Below are positions 35,701-43,576 of a stretch of DNA of 50,887 bases, piece by piece. The position numbers were made by a program, and so were the translations under genes. This stretch comes from Vittaforma corneae ATCC 50505. Taxonomy: Eukaryota > Microsporidia > Nosematidae. Below the pieces are notes generated by a model. It worked only from the letters and a program-made list of their open reading frames with translations. It ran no database searches and was not told the origin of the DNA. Numbering within the stretch: the stretch's first letter is position 1; the number at the start of each line of letters is the position of its first letter. The stretch spans positions 1-50,887 of the forward strand of contig NW_006889838.1 of NCBI RefSeq assembly GCF_000231115.1, written 5' to 3'.

Positions 35701-37700
35701 CCGGGAATATTTACGTGTCAGCAGATGTGGACATTAAGAAAAGTAAGAGTGAAAATACCAATCACTCTATCTTCAATAACAGTAGCACGCTTATTAATAA
35801 AGATGAAGAGATGGTTGTCTATCTTAGGATTGCTATTCCCAAGGTGTTGGTGAAAAAAATCAATTGTGTCAAATTCAATCTTTATGGTACACTTCTTTTT
35901 GAGTCAATCAATGAGCAAGATTCTCCTTTTACAATTCAAGTTGACCTAAAATCTGAAAGGCTGGACTATGTCCTTGAGCTAAACTCAACGATAAATCTTC
36001 TGGCTTTTAAAAATAAGGTACAGTCTGGGGCTACATTCAACTCTAAATCAATTGGTATGTATCGATCTTCTCTTCAGGAGCTGTGCAGCCTATTTACTGA
36101 ATTTATATATTCCTTTAAATCCTCCATTTCCAATGAATATACTTATGAAATTAACTACGTCAGTGAGGAGATGAAGAAGGCATTTTGTTCCGATTCAGAA
36201 CTATGCGTTGACTCCTTCTATGTCATTGATACAACAATGGCAAGGAAGGCTAGCCTTATTCAAACTACAAACTCCTCTGTCTACCTTCCTCCTATCATTG
36301 ATATCAGTGTTTGTACTATTGAAGGAACTGAGAATAGCATAAAAGTACACACAAGTTTAGGACTAGATCTACTTGTAAATCTTATTGGAGAACACCTCCA
36401 TGCTATATTCTCCTCTCTTCCCATTGATGTATGGCCCGATTCTATTATCCTTAATGTTGATTTTCATAATTTTTTTACCTACAAGTGCTTGTCAGAAAGA
36501 AATGGCATTGTCTCCACCATTTTCTATTTAAAATTTCTACTATTGAAAAATAGAATAATCTCTTTGAAAATCCCCATCAACTCGCCTTCAAAAACGTTTA
36601 TTAATGGATATGGAGATTTAAGCTTAAAATCAAACCCCATATACGATGAAAACTATAGTGACTCAAGTAATAATGATTATGACGACAGTGAGTTTGCCAA
36701 TGATTTTGTCCCTGTGTACTTTTACTCCCCAAATAATCGCCCTGGAATATTAGAAAGACTGCTCATCCGTTGTAAGGATTATTTCTGCGGTGCTAAGTAT
36801 AAAAATATTGTAAACTTCACCCCCGATCAAATCAATACGTCATTTAAACTCCCTCCTCAAATTCTAAATCAGTACACTTCTTATCGAAATAGAATGTTCT
36901 CTTTAAAGAATGCAAATAATTTGGATTTGGTTTTTGAAATGGGTTCAGATGACTTTAGTCAGATTATCATGAATCTTGTATCAGATTCGGATGCTTGCAT
37001 TACCCACAGCTTTACTGAGCCTTTCAATTCGTGTATGTTTGACTTTACAGAACATACTCCATCCTCTGACAAACCCATCAAGCCCTTCTTTATTTTCAAT
37101 ATGAATTCTCGGAATTTATTATTACTCAGTGTAAGAATACCTTTTACTGTTAGATTTATTGACGAATCTGCCTATTTGATTGGGTATGCCAATAGCTTTA
37201 TTAGATTCGTTATCATGCTAAAAGGATGCTTTATGGACTCTTATATGGCCTCAAGAGGGTACTATCTGAGTATTCCCATCTTCTTTCCCACGATAGACAG
37301 CATAGTTGATCACTTACTACCCGTTAAGAGTGTCGAATACAAAGAATACCATAGTTGCAGATCTAGCGGGGGATACTTCAAATGCTTTGGAAATGTAAAG
37401 CAACAAGTGAAAATGTTCATATTCTTCAGGAACGCTGTTATATGCCAAAATCTCAATGTTCAGGCTACCCCATTTAGTTACAACTTCGTGCGTCTTATTG
37501 ACTGGCTTTATTATATATTTTCCAATATTACTACTTCCAAGGTAAACGTTTTCACAGGACATGTTGCGGTTATTGAATTTAGATTTCCTGTCGACTCTGA
37601 TTTCCTGAAAGGCTATGGTGCATACGCTATAGATTCTGACAGATTGATAAAACTATGTTTATCACTTTCAGAGTCTCACTCCGGAACTTTGACAGGTTGA
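32769..37700 (+). CDS. Giant single-pass membrane protein with long beta-rich luminal/extracellular region
   Basis: 1,643 aa from ATG 32769. CCCC immediately upstream argues against the upstream TTG. Residues ~1-15 are basic. One TM anchor lies at ~18-42 (YITLLCIIISFSIMLYRAYY), so the remaining ~1,600 residues are probably luminal or extracellular (type II). That part is beta-rich and Ser/Asn-rich, with many N-x-S/T sequons and few scattered Cys, and no catalytic motif I recognise. Asp/Asn/Ser-rich linkers near residues 770-800 and 1295-1320 suggest several domains. The architecture (N-terminal TM, serial beta-domains) recalls fungal Tag1/DUF3712 vacuolar proteins or Pom152, but sequence similarity is not evident. 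A late frame change into the 37655 ORF would add a second hydrophobic span. Confidence 0.82.
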   Translation: MPLIIQRKSSKFTLKKRYITLLCIIISFSIMLYRAYYVVYHFRALRLGKLALEQVNIIKKPENNVKNKTGGPLYIEVTMNVSKCTCPVFLEMSDINGALFLDEKSYDSSAESLRIAISNIKFDKQKPFIFKAVLEFTNVSFNTPILDLYSLDFSIEVSFLIRARFCFLPLCFPKILRRKKSELLIKGGDSVNPSFLSMRLHKLNDIPCIQLGIKKKFFSILNSDSKFTFNVGCIKLSFDGIASFSILVTSFSTEDYLIKNDTRVVSSFEYLTNIIPGEQLSNTEDPDDSIVFYFINIPLYNFGNFMDIPQLLKKLNNTRGKKLLRLSAVSVLMGGPDVPDLFLSDTVKRYERVGFDVDDNLSSKTIKYAKIDEQVVEGCILKDLNKIPKDQPLFIEGWRPSKLFIFSVPSEKTANTSKTSEKNQLNEMTVNDDVSQSALHCLKLWIRDWTIHSDKFSFNTALNKDHPIYALFERLFSEEHWFVDFFNIESSVKLTVNLNGIKYLEISISFPKHKQTSLAFEDDKQSVLDEVLSEQNIIFDDVLLISVKILQKFILKKDDIKSLKIVPSEILVGEHRIIPPDLFYISIDYPHSINIASLSGDVFPIYLFKKNSQHSIIFDHLLSNYLNSNFIQIDSTLDLSTYGFLEGTQKETKSIKKLADGAEESFIRVDLPRFTFSVTNSFMKLRANVLPTTIEYSLSLPDPPRKLPHCRGVVNIVSALIFQKTWDRSKVFIDAFNSETISVTLASRMFCFDFSINELCCGNDSTNSSNASSFSNDIHNDKSDDNASDDNKRRPFFRVFPIEIAYDQDKPLENLSHIKFSIFHTCFDDKYLLEDYMKIRDTEVYSKHGLYSYFDQSKILFSKLKSEINSPFYIKNILRAKKGTFIGFVRGIPLFSLEAFDKAAVLVLTTKNVFLYLTDIVKIYFKLISPIQIREYLKNPEDWIGKHPLHFLADFILEAICRDGYDVTKSMLAYRQRAGNIYVSADVDIKKSKSENTNHSIFNNSSTLINKDEEMVVYLRIAIPKVLVKKINCVKFNLYGTLLFESINEQDSPFTIQVDLKSERLDYVLELNSTINLLAFKNKVQSGATFNSKSIGMYRSSLQELCSLFTEFIYSFKSSISNEYTYEINYVSEEMKKAFCSDSELCVDSFYVIDTTMARKASLIQTTNSSVYLPPIIDISVCTIEGTENSIKVHTSLGLDLLVNLIGEHLHAIFSSLPIDVWPDSIILNVDFHNFFTYKCLSERNGIVSTIFYLKFLLLKNRIISLKIPINSPSKTFINGYGDLSLKSNPIYDENYSDSSNNDYDDSEFANDFVPVYFYSPNNRPGILERLLIRCKDYFCGAKYKNIVNFTPDQINTSFKLPPQILNQYTSYRNRMFSLKNANNLDLVFEMGSDDFSQIIMNLVSDSDACITHSFTEPFNSCMFDFTEHTPSSDKPIKPFFIFNMNSRNLLLLSVRIPFTVRFIDESAYLIGYANSFIRFVIMLKGCFMDSYMASRGYYLSIPIFFPTIDSIVDHLLPVKSVEYKEYHSCRSSGGYFKCFGNVKQQVKMFIFFRNAVICQNLNVQATPFSYNFVRLIDWLYYIFSNITTSKVNVFTGHVAVIEFRFPVDSDFLKGYGAYAIDSDRLIKLCLSLSESHSGTLTG

Positions 37701-37873
37701 CATGGCTCAACCCATTATATTACTACTTGGGATTATTTTCAACACTCATTTCCTTTGTGAAGAACGATAAAGTTTATGCTCTGATGTATGAAATTGTATT
37801 CTATCCTGATAAAAAGAACACCACAAAAAGACAAAACAGTCTATGCACAATTTACTTTATGCATGGACAATAA
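37655..37873 (+). CDS. Overlapping 72-aa ORF, possible alternative C-terminus of the giant protein
   Basis: It starts inside the last 45 bp of the giant ORF in another frame. It encodes a hydrophobic span (NPLYYYLGLFSTLISFV) and a charged tail. Either it is a chance ORF, a small overlapping gene, or the real end of the giant protein if a base is missing near 37660-37690. No start signal or homology decides. Confidence 0.25.
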   Translation: MFITFRVSLRNFDRLTWLNPLYYYLGLFSTLISFVKNDKVYALMYEIVFYPDKKNTTKRQNSLCTIYFMHGQ

Positions 37874-38089
37874 ATAAATTAATTGTAAATGAATTGGCTT
37901 CAATGCATTAATCAATTGTTATTTTAAAGACAATTACTAAAGCAAAGGATTTTATTGATGCCACTGTGTGGGTATTATTTATTTAAAGCTTATAATAGGA
38001 ATGTCACTCCTCTCAAACACTCAACAACTGTGACTTTGCTTTTGTTTTAGCTTTAACTGTACAAGGATGCATAAAATACCATTCACTAT
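37874..38089. other. Intergenic region, nothing recognised
   Basis: AT-rich spacer between converging genes. AATAAATAAA-like polyadenylation words occur at 37870-37880. No gene seen. Confidence 0.35.
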
Positions 38090-38479
38090 TTATTCTCCGT
38101 CCAAATATCTTATGTGTTCGTTTAGAATTTCTTCATCCACGTACGATGCAAAATGTTTCAGCGATTCCATATAAAAATCTACGATTTCGTCACTTAAGTC
38201 TCGTGTTGACTGTACAGCCATCTCTCCCATGTCCTCTCCCATAGAGGAGAAGACTTTCTCGCAGACCATGAGCATTCTCTGTGCTTCGTAGTGTACTTTA
38301 CTGCTTGGTGAGGTTATTTGTAGTACCTGTTCAAAGTAGTACTTCAATGCTCGTTCAATCTCCTTAATTTCGTGCGAATTGTTTATTGGTGCTATTGCAT
38401 CGTATATGTTTGGGTGGTTCTCTCCTGTAAATAGCTTCTCGTGGTCCTCTGCGGCAATGATTTCAAGTATTCTCTGCAT
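38090..38479 (-). CDS. Unknown 129-aa acidic helical protein
   Basis: Not recognised. Almost wholly helical and acidic (HEIKEIERALKYYFEQVLQI, VHYEAQRMLMVCEKVFSSMG, DLSDEIVDFYMESLKHFASY), like a small helical-bundle subunit of a larger complex. No TM span or signal peptide. No C-rich start signal. It is transcribed divergently from the exosome subunit with a 316-bp spacer. Confidence 0.55.
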   Translation of the reverse strand: MQRILEIIAAEDHEKLFTGENHPNIYDAIAPINNSHEIKEIERALKYYFEQVLQITSPSSKVHYEAQRMLMVCEKVFSSMGEDMGEMAVQSTRDLSDEIVDFYMESLKHFASYVDEEILNEHIRYLDGE

Positions 38480-38795
38480 TCTTTACTTTGTGGTTATAAA
38501 AGAGGGTGTTAAACTAGAAAAATTGTGGTATGTTTTTAGATGCATTCATTGTGGATGCTTAAGTAAATCTAATACAGTGAAGTGGCAGCATTGACATGGT
38601 TTGCTGGTATTTCAAAGCTATCACCCTTAAAATAGGATATGCAATTTAATACTAGGAAATAAATTGCTAATAAGGAACATTGAAGTGCGCAATGCTAGAT
38701 TATGGGTGGGCTTAGTCTTTCTGTGCATACGTTTTGCATTGTGTCTACTTTACACTACATTTTCTTAATCCTATCTTCCATCCACCCATTCAAGC
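38480..38795. other. Divergent promoter region
   Basis: 316 bp, no gene seen. CCC at 38785-38787 is the likely start signal for the gene at 38796. A T-rich stretch lies near 38759-38770. Confidence 0.35.
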
Positions 38796-39459
38796 ATGCC
38801 GACTCTGAGCCAAAATGAAGCTAGCTTTATAGCTAACGCTATTAAAAGCGCCACAAGGATGGATATGAGAAAAATGGATGAGAAAAGAAATCAAACAATG
38901 GAAGAGTCCAGTAAATACGCCTCTGCATTGGCAGATGGCACAGTTCAGGTTACCAGGGGATATTCCCAAATCAGCCTTTCGGTCACTTTCAGAAGTAGTC
39001 TTAGAACTCTCATGTCCTTAAACCTGGCTTTAGACACAGAAGGTATGGACTCTAATGAATTTAAGACATTGAAATGCACACTGTCTGAGACGAATCCTTC
39101 TTTTAAAAAGATTGAGGAGTTTTTAAACTCCTTTTAATATAGGCTGTTATATTGAAATATACGTTATTAGAAATGATGGTAATGTCTTTGATATGATATT
39201 TGACGGGTTGAGACATGTGTTTTCGTCTATTGCCATACCTAATATTCATAATCTATCTGAGAATATCCAAAGTGGTGTAAATCTTCCCACTTGTAATTCT
39301 TATGCAGTATTTGATTCGAAAATGGTTTTGGATCCAACACTTTTGGAAGAACAAGCCTCAAATGGCATTGTTCGAATATTTGATATTGATGGAGAGAAGT
39401 GTGCCATAGCTGAGGGATCGATGGATTTCAGTGTTTTGAAAAGTGTAATGCAATCTTAA
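38796..39459 (+). CDS. Exosome core subunit of RNase PH fold (Rrp42-like), single-base frameshift
   Basis: About 220 aa when one extra T in the T4 run 39132-39135 is discounted. The frame-1 ORF stops at 39137, and the +1 frame continues at once with FNIGCYIEIYVIRNDGNVFD, then GLRHVFSSIAIPNI. This matches the Rrp42/Rrp43/Rrp45 core (xxDVYVLxxDGNLxDA...AALxxxxxP). The N-terminus has LSQNEASFIANAIKSATRMD followed by MRKMDEKR, equivalent to LS..E..FI..GI..N.R.DGR. As in other eukaryotic core subunits, the phosphorolytic residues are not evident, so it is probably structural in the 9-subunit ring for nuclear and cytoplasmic RNA decay. Which of Rrp42/43/45 it is remains open. Confidence 0.78.
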
Positions 39460-39720
39460 TATGAAAGTAAAGTGGTAGACTAACTTTACTAACCACATGC
39501 ATTGCTGTTAATGCAGGTTGTTATAACTAACTACTTTTAGTCATTCCTGTTTGTAAATATCAAAAAGTGATTGTGCTTGCTGGAATTCCACTTAAGTATA
39601 AATGATATAGCCCTATTTTAAGGTAAATTTTTTATACTCCACAGCCATTCTTTTCTTTTTAGTGCATGGTTTCTTATAAAAAGTGTCTTTTTCTATTCAT
39701 CCAAACTCCTCCCCATCCGA

Positions 39721-40887
39721 ATGGACATTGAGTCAAAGTTACTGAGAAATATTGTAAAGCCAAATAAAAAATGCACATTAAAGCTTGTGAAACCAGAAGG
39801 AACTAGCTATTTGTATTTAAAACCTGCAGATAAAGCAAGCTATATTCATTCAAGGCTATTGCAAATGAAGCCATTATTTTTGGAAAGCCTTCAGATTTCG
39901 GAATTTAAACCAATCAACTACCAGTCTATTAAGCCGTTCTACACCTTTGGAATGATATCCTCTTCTACAGGATCTAAGATCAGTTCTGAAGACATTGTAT
40001 CCGCAATACCCACCGACCCTTTGGTATTTGCTTTTAATTCCACAGATAACAGCAATGTCTCTGTAAAGTTAGATCTTTCAGCCTTGGATTCATATTCACT
40101 ATTTAACGGTCAGGTTGTGGCTGTCAAAGGAACAAATACAAGAGGAGACTCAATTCTTGTAGAAAGTATTTATTCAACTCCGGGTTTAACTGAGTATAAG
40201 TCTGTGAGAGGAGAAATTGCCGCAGTCATTTCAAAAGGACCATTTTCTTACGCAGATCTTGAAAGTATTTTCAAACTGGAATCCGATCCTTTTATATTTT
40301 TTGGACCTTTTTGTGGTACAAATGAAAGCGAATTTAAGACACTTTCAGAGTTTGTTGACTCACTTGAAATTTTTATCAGAAAGCTTCAAAGTGTCAAAGT
40401 TATCATTGTTCCTAGCTTGGATGACTACTGTTCCGTGAGAGTATATCCTCAACCTGCAATAAAAATTTCCAATGAAAGGATAACTTCATTGCCTAATCCT
40501 TCATACATCCTTCTAAATAATCACCTGATCTTACTTTCAAATTTTGACAGCTTTATTGATTTATGCTATGAAGAAATCTCAAAGGAACCTTCTAAGTCTG
40601 AAGATGTTTTATTTTCTGGAGATAGAATTCAAAGACTTTCTTATCACCTTGTCTTTCAACAATCATTTGTTCCTGTTCTTAACTCAAAATCCAATGTGGC
40701 TTTTGGAAGTTGGTTGAAAATGAGTTATTCTCCTGATTTGTATGTAATCTCATCAAAAATTAAAAGCTTTGACAGGTGTGTTGGACCTGTTACTGTGTTT
40801 AATACTGGTGGGCTTTCAAAAATTAGCTTTAAAATTACAAGTTGTGATAGTTCTCCAAAGTATAACATTACGAAAATTACTCTATAG
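39721..40887 (+). CDS. POLA2: DNA polymerase alpha-primase subunit B (POLA2)
   Basis: 388 aa; CCCC at 39711-39714 precedes the ATG. An OB-fold region (~60-165) is followed by the inactive phosphodiesterase domain with family blocks PFIFFGPFCGTNESEF, VIIVPSLDDYCSVRVYPQPA, NPSYILLNNHLILLSNFDSF, RIQRLSYHLVFQQSFVPVLN and DRCVGPVTVFNTGGLSKISF. These are the B-subunit blocks LGPFxD, VPSxxDxxxxxVYPQPP, NPxxFxINx, YPLFPP and FVKxVxGxxxVNPGxLxKG. The N-terminal helical domain of yeast Pol12 is absent. Regulatory subunit of the primase-polymerase at replication forks. Confidence 0.92.
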   Translation: MDIESKLLRNIVKPNKKCTLKLVKPEGTSYLYLKPADKASYIHSRLLQMKPLFLESLQISEFKPINYQSIKPFYTFGMISSSTGSKISSEDIVSAIPTDPLVFAFNSTDNSNVSVKLDLSALDSYSLFNGQVVAVKGTNTRGDSILVESIYSTPGLTEYKSVRGEIAAVISKGPFSYADLESIFKLESDPFIFFGPFCGTNESEFKTLSEFVDSLEIFIRKLQSVKVIIVPSLDDYCSVRVYPQPAIKISNERITSLPNPSYILLNNHLILLSNFDSFIDLCYEEISKEPSKSEDVLFSGDRIQRLSYHLVFQQSFVPVLNSKSNVAFGSWLKMSYSPDLYVISSKIKSFDRCVGPVTVFNTGGLSKISFKITSCDSSPKYNITKITL

Positions 40888-41087
40888 AAAATAATTTACA
40901 GTTATACTAGAAATGCTTATTCACAGCTTATTTATATTGTCTTGACACGTTTGTTTGTTTAAATAAATGTGTCTTTCAAGTTTTACTATAAAACTAAACA
41001 CTTTAAATATTAATATCTGTTTACTGGTAATGAGCATATTTCTTTTACTAGCACATCTGATTTTTTCTTTTTCTTTTGCTCGCCCAC

Positions 41088-42122
41088 ATGGGAATTAAGC
41101 AGCTCTCAAAGCTGATAAAGGAAAAGTGTAAAAAAGCTATCGTTTCTAGAAAAATGGGTTACTATTCTTCTACCAAAATTGCAATAGATGCATCTCTGTG
41201 TCTCTACCAATTTCTCATTGCAGTAAGAACAGATGGTGCAAACCTGGGATACGAAGATGCAACAACTTCTCATTTAGTTGGGATGTTCTACAGAACAATA
41301 CGTATAATCGAGAGTGGGATTATACCTGTGTACGTTTTTGATGGTAAGGCACCACCCATTAAAGCTATTGAGTTGCAGAAAAGAAATGAGAGAAGGCTGA
41401 AAGCTGAAAAGATGTTAGAGCAAGCCAAGTTAGAAGAAGACAAGAAGGAAATGGATAAGCACGAGAAAAGAAAGGTAAAGGTTGAAGAATCACATGTGGA
41501 TGATTGCAAAAGGCTTTTTAGGTTGATGGGAGTACCTTTTGTAACAGCTGAAAGTGAGTCAGAAGCATATTGCTCATTGCTTTGTAAAAGAGGGGTAGTG
41601 AAAGCTGTAGCGACAGAAGACATGGATGCGCTGTGTTTTGGTGCACCCATTCTTCTGAGAAATATGAATGCTTCGCAGTCCAAGAATCTTGACATTGATG
41701 AGTATAACCTTGGTACGATTCTTAAAGAGTTAGAACTGACCATGGGCTCTTTTATAGATTTATGTATTCTTATGGGTTGTGACTATTGCGATACAATAAA
41801 AGGTGTAGGGCATAAAAGGGCATATGATCTCATAAAGAAGTATGGGTGTATTGAGAGCATAATTGAAAGTGAAACCCCTGAAGTTCCAGACAATTTTGAT
41901 TATAAAGCAGCAAGGCTTATTTTTAATGAACTGTCAAGTGTTGGAGAAGCAGAAAACTTTGAAATCATGTATGATCAACTTGACAAAGAAGGCCTTGTAC
42001 AATTCTTAGTTAAAGAAAAGGGATTCGATGAGGTGAGGGTAACAAATGGTATTGAAAAGATAATAAAATCCAGTAAAAGGGGCAATCAAACTAAGCTGGA
42101 TGCATTTTTTAAGAAAACATGA
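41088..42122 (+). CDS. FEN1: Flap endonuclease FEN1/Rad27
   Basis: 344 aa from ATG 41088 (CCC at 41083-41085; the upstream TTG is ignored). All metal-binding acidic residues fall at the same numbers as in human FEN1: D34 (AIDAS), D86 (VFDGKAP), E158 and E160 (ESESEAYC), D179 and D181 (TEDMDAL), D233 (MGCDYCD). The helical arch is present and Lys-rich (~100-135). The C-terminus ends with a PCNA-interacting box, QTKLDAFF. It removes 5' flaps in Okazaki-fragment maturation and long-patch repair in the nucleus. Confidence 0.96.
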   Translation: MGIKQLSKLIKEKCKKAIVSRKMGYYSSTKIAIDASLCLYQFLIAVRTDGANLGYEDATTSHLVGMFYRTIRIIESGIIPVYVFDGKAPPIKAIELQKRNERRLKAEKMLEQAKLEEDKKEMDKHEKRKVKVEESHVDDCKRLFRLMGVPFVTAESESEAYCSLLCKRGVVKAVATEDMDALCFGAPILLRNMNASQSKNLDIDEYNLGTILKELELTMGSFIDLCILMGCDYCDTIKGVGHKRAYDLIKKYGCIESIIESETPEVPDNFDYKAARLIFNELSSVGEAENFEIMYDQLDKEGLVQFLVKEKGFDEVRVTNGIEKIIKSSKRGNQTKLDAFFKKT

Positions 42123-42528
42123 ATAGTAAAATAGTTAATTTGAGTTGTCCTGGTCGTTTTAACGATTTAGAATTTTTGTTTCTTCTTGTATGTGTTTTTG
42201 TTCCTTTTTCTACACTCTTCCCTTTTTCGCTTGATTTATTAATAATAGAATAAGGGCTTGACATTGAAGCTCATCCTAGAACAAGACAAGAATAGCTTAT
42301 AAATATTAAATCTGAAATCTATTTTATAGCTTTTAGCATAAATAGATGGATTTTGGTGCTTTTGCTTCTTTGATTGATGTAAGCCCTGTACTGTTGGCAT
42401 TTGATAGTGCTATTAAACAAATACTTGCACTGTAGCTTTTGTTCTAACTAAACAGGTTTTTGTGATTAAATTTCACTGAGAGTGCTCTTGTGTTTAATTT
42501 TTTGCTCTTTTCTCGAGAATTACCCCTA
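42123..42528. other. Intergenic region with a 29-codon ORF
   Basis: No J-domain (no HPD codons) or other gene is found upstream of the DnaJ-like CDS. A short plus-strand ORF at 42346-42435 would encode a 29-aa amphipathic peptide (MDFGAFASLIDVSPVLLAFD...). It may be chance. CCCC at 42523-42526 is the start signal of the following gene. Confidence 0.35.
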
Positions 42529-43309
42529 ATGACAGCCCCGACCATTTTAACCAGTACAGTAAACGGAAGACCAAAAAACGTTGTTTTAACACTCTATCTT
42601 ACTCCAGAAGAGCTCCAAAGAGGATGCAGGAAAATAGTGAAGATAGTTCGCAGAGGAAAGATGGGGTTTGAGCAGAGTTTTGAATTGAATGTTGACGTGC
42701 CGATGAACGCAGTGAAGGGAACTGTTTATACATTTGATAATGCGGGAGATTATCTTGGAAACGACGTTTTCCAGAATATCAATATTTTACTTGACTCTAC
42801 TGACAATAATCCCCAATATTTCTACGGAAATCCTCAGTCAGCCGATATGTCAACTTTTCAAGCTTGGAAACTTGCACCCTACGGTGCAGCTGAGCAGCCT
42901 ACTCATATGGCTCAAGAGCCCATTATGCCAGCAGCTGGCGGTTTTAACACTTTAGGATATCCTCAACCTAGCTATGGTAGTATTCCATCCTTCTCTCAGT
43001 TGAAGGTGTTTAAAAGTAGGTGATTATGATATTAGCTATTTTCCAAATGGAGATGTCGGTGTGCAACTTAGGTTTAACATACAGTCATTGGCAAGTCCAT
43101 TTTTCAGGTTTGAACAAGTTCTTGTCGATGGATCTCGCCTCATACTTCTTGCTCGTGATGTTCAAACTGTCGGGCTACCTGAGTATAAACACGGATTGTT
43201 CAGTCCTTCCATAGGATCTAAGCTTACTGGAAATGTCCTTCTTCTAGTAGTTGGCGATAATGCTAATGCTGCCAGAAATGGCACCGGGCCATCTACTATT
43301 TGCTGTTAG
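42529..43309 (+). CDS. DnaJ-type C-terminal-domain protein lacking a J domain; single-base frameshift
   Basis: 259 aa if one extra A in the A4 run 43012-43015 is discounted. The frame-1 ORF stops at 43023 and the +1 frame continues with VGDYDISYFPNGDVGVQLRF. It aligns with the two substrate-binding domains of Sis1/DnaJB1. CTD-I is NVVLTLYLTPEELQRGCRKI, then VDVPMNAVKGTVYTFDNAGD (Sis1: VNLPVSLEDLFVGKKK...LKPGWKAGTKITYKNQGD). CTD-II is VLVDGSRLILLARDV...KLTGNVLLLV (Sis1: QTIDGRTLPLSRV...RGNLIVKY). The J domain and G/F region are missing; residues 110-160 are a Gln/Pro/Met-rich linker instead. It cannot stimulate Hsp70 through HPD, so it may be a substrate-holding partner of another J-protein. 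Confidence 0.8.
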
Positions 43310-43576
43310 GTGCTAGCATACCAGTGTTTTATTTAATTTGATCAATAAACTTTGGGCAGCTTATTTTGCATGAATTTATCGGCATAAAAAGGGATCAATT
43401 TTATATAATCAGTAAGCTCATATTTTTATCTATTAGTTGTTTGCATAAGCTTTGTTCGTTGATCAAGGCCTATTTGAATTTCAAGCTCTGTCTGTAGATG
43501 TCATCGGCTTACTTACATTCTATGCTGATATTAACAACATTAACATAGCTTATAAGATAATTTAATTTTATATGTA

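Noticed and set aside
42123..42528. Missing J domain upstream of the DnaJ-like gene
   Set aside because: All three frames lack an HPD-like codon run and are full of stops, so the J domain is absent rather than frameshifted.
42990..43025. Mini-intron explaining the DnaJ-like frame change
   Set aside because: GT-AG pairs giving the right phase are either too short (under 20 nt) or remove coding sequence without good signals; a one-base indel in A4 is simpler.
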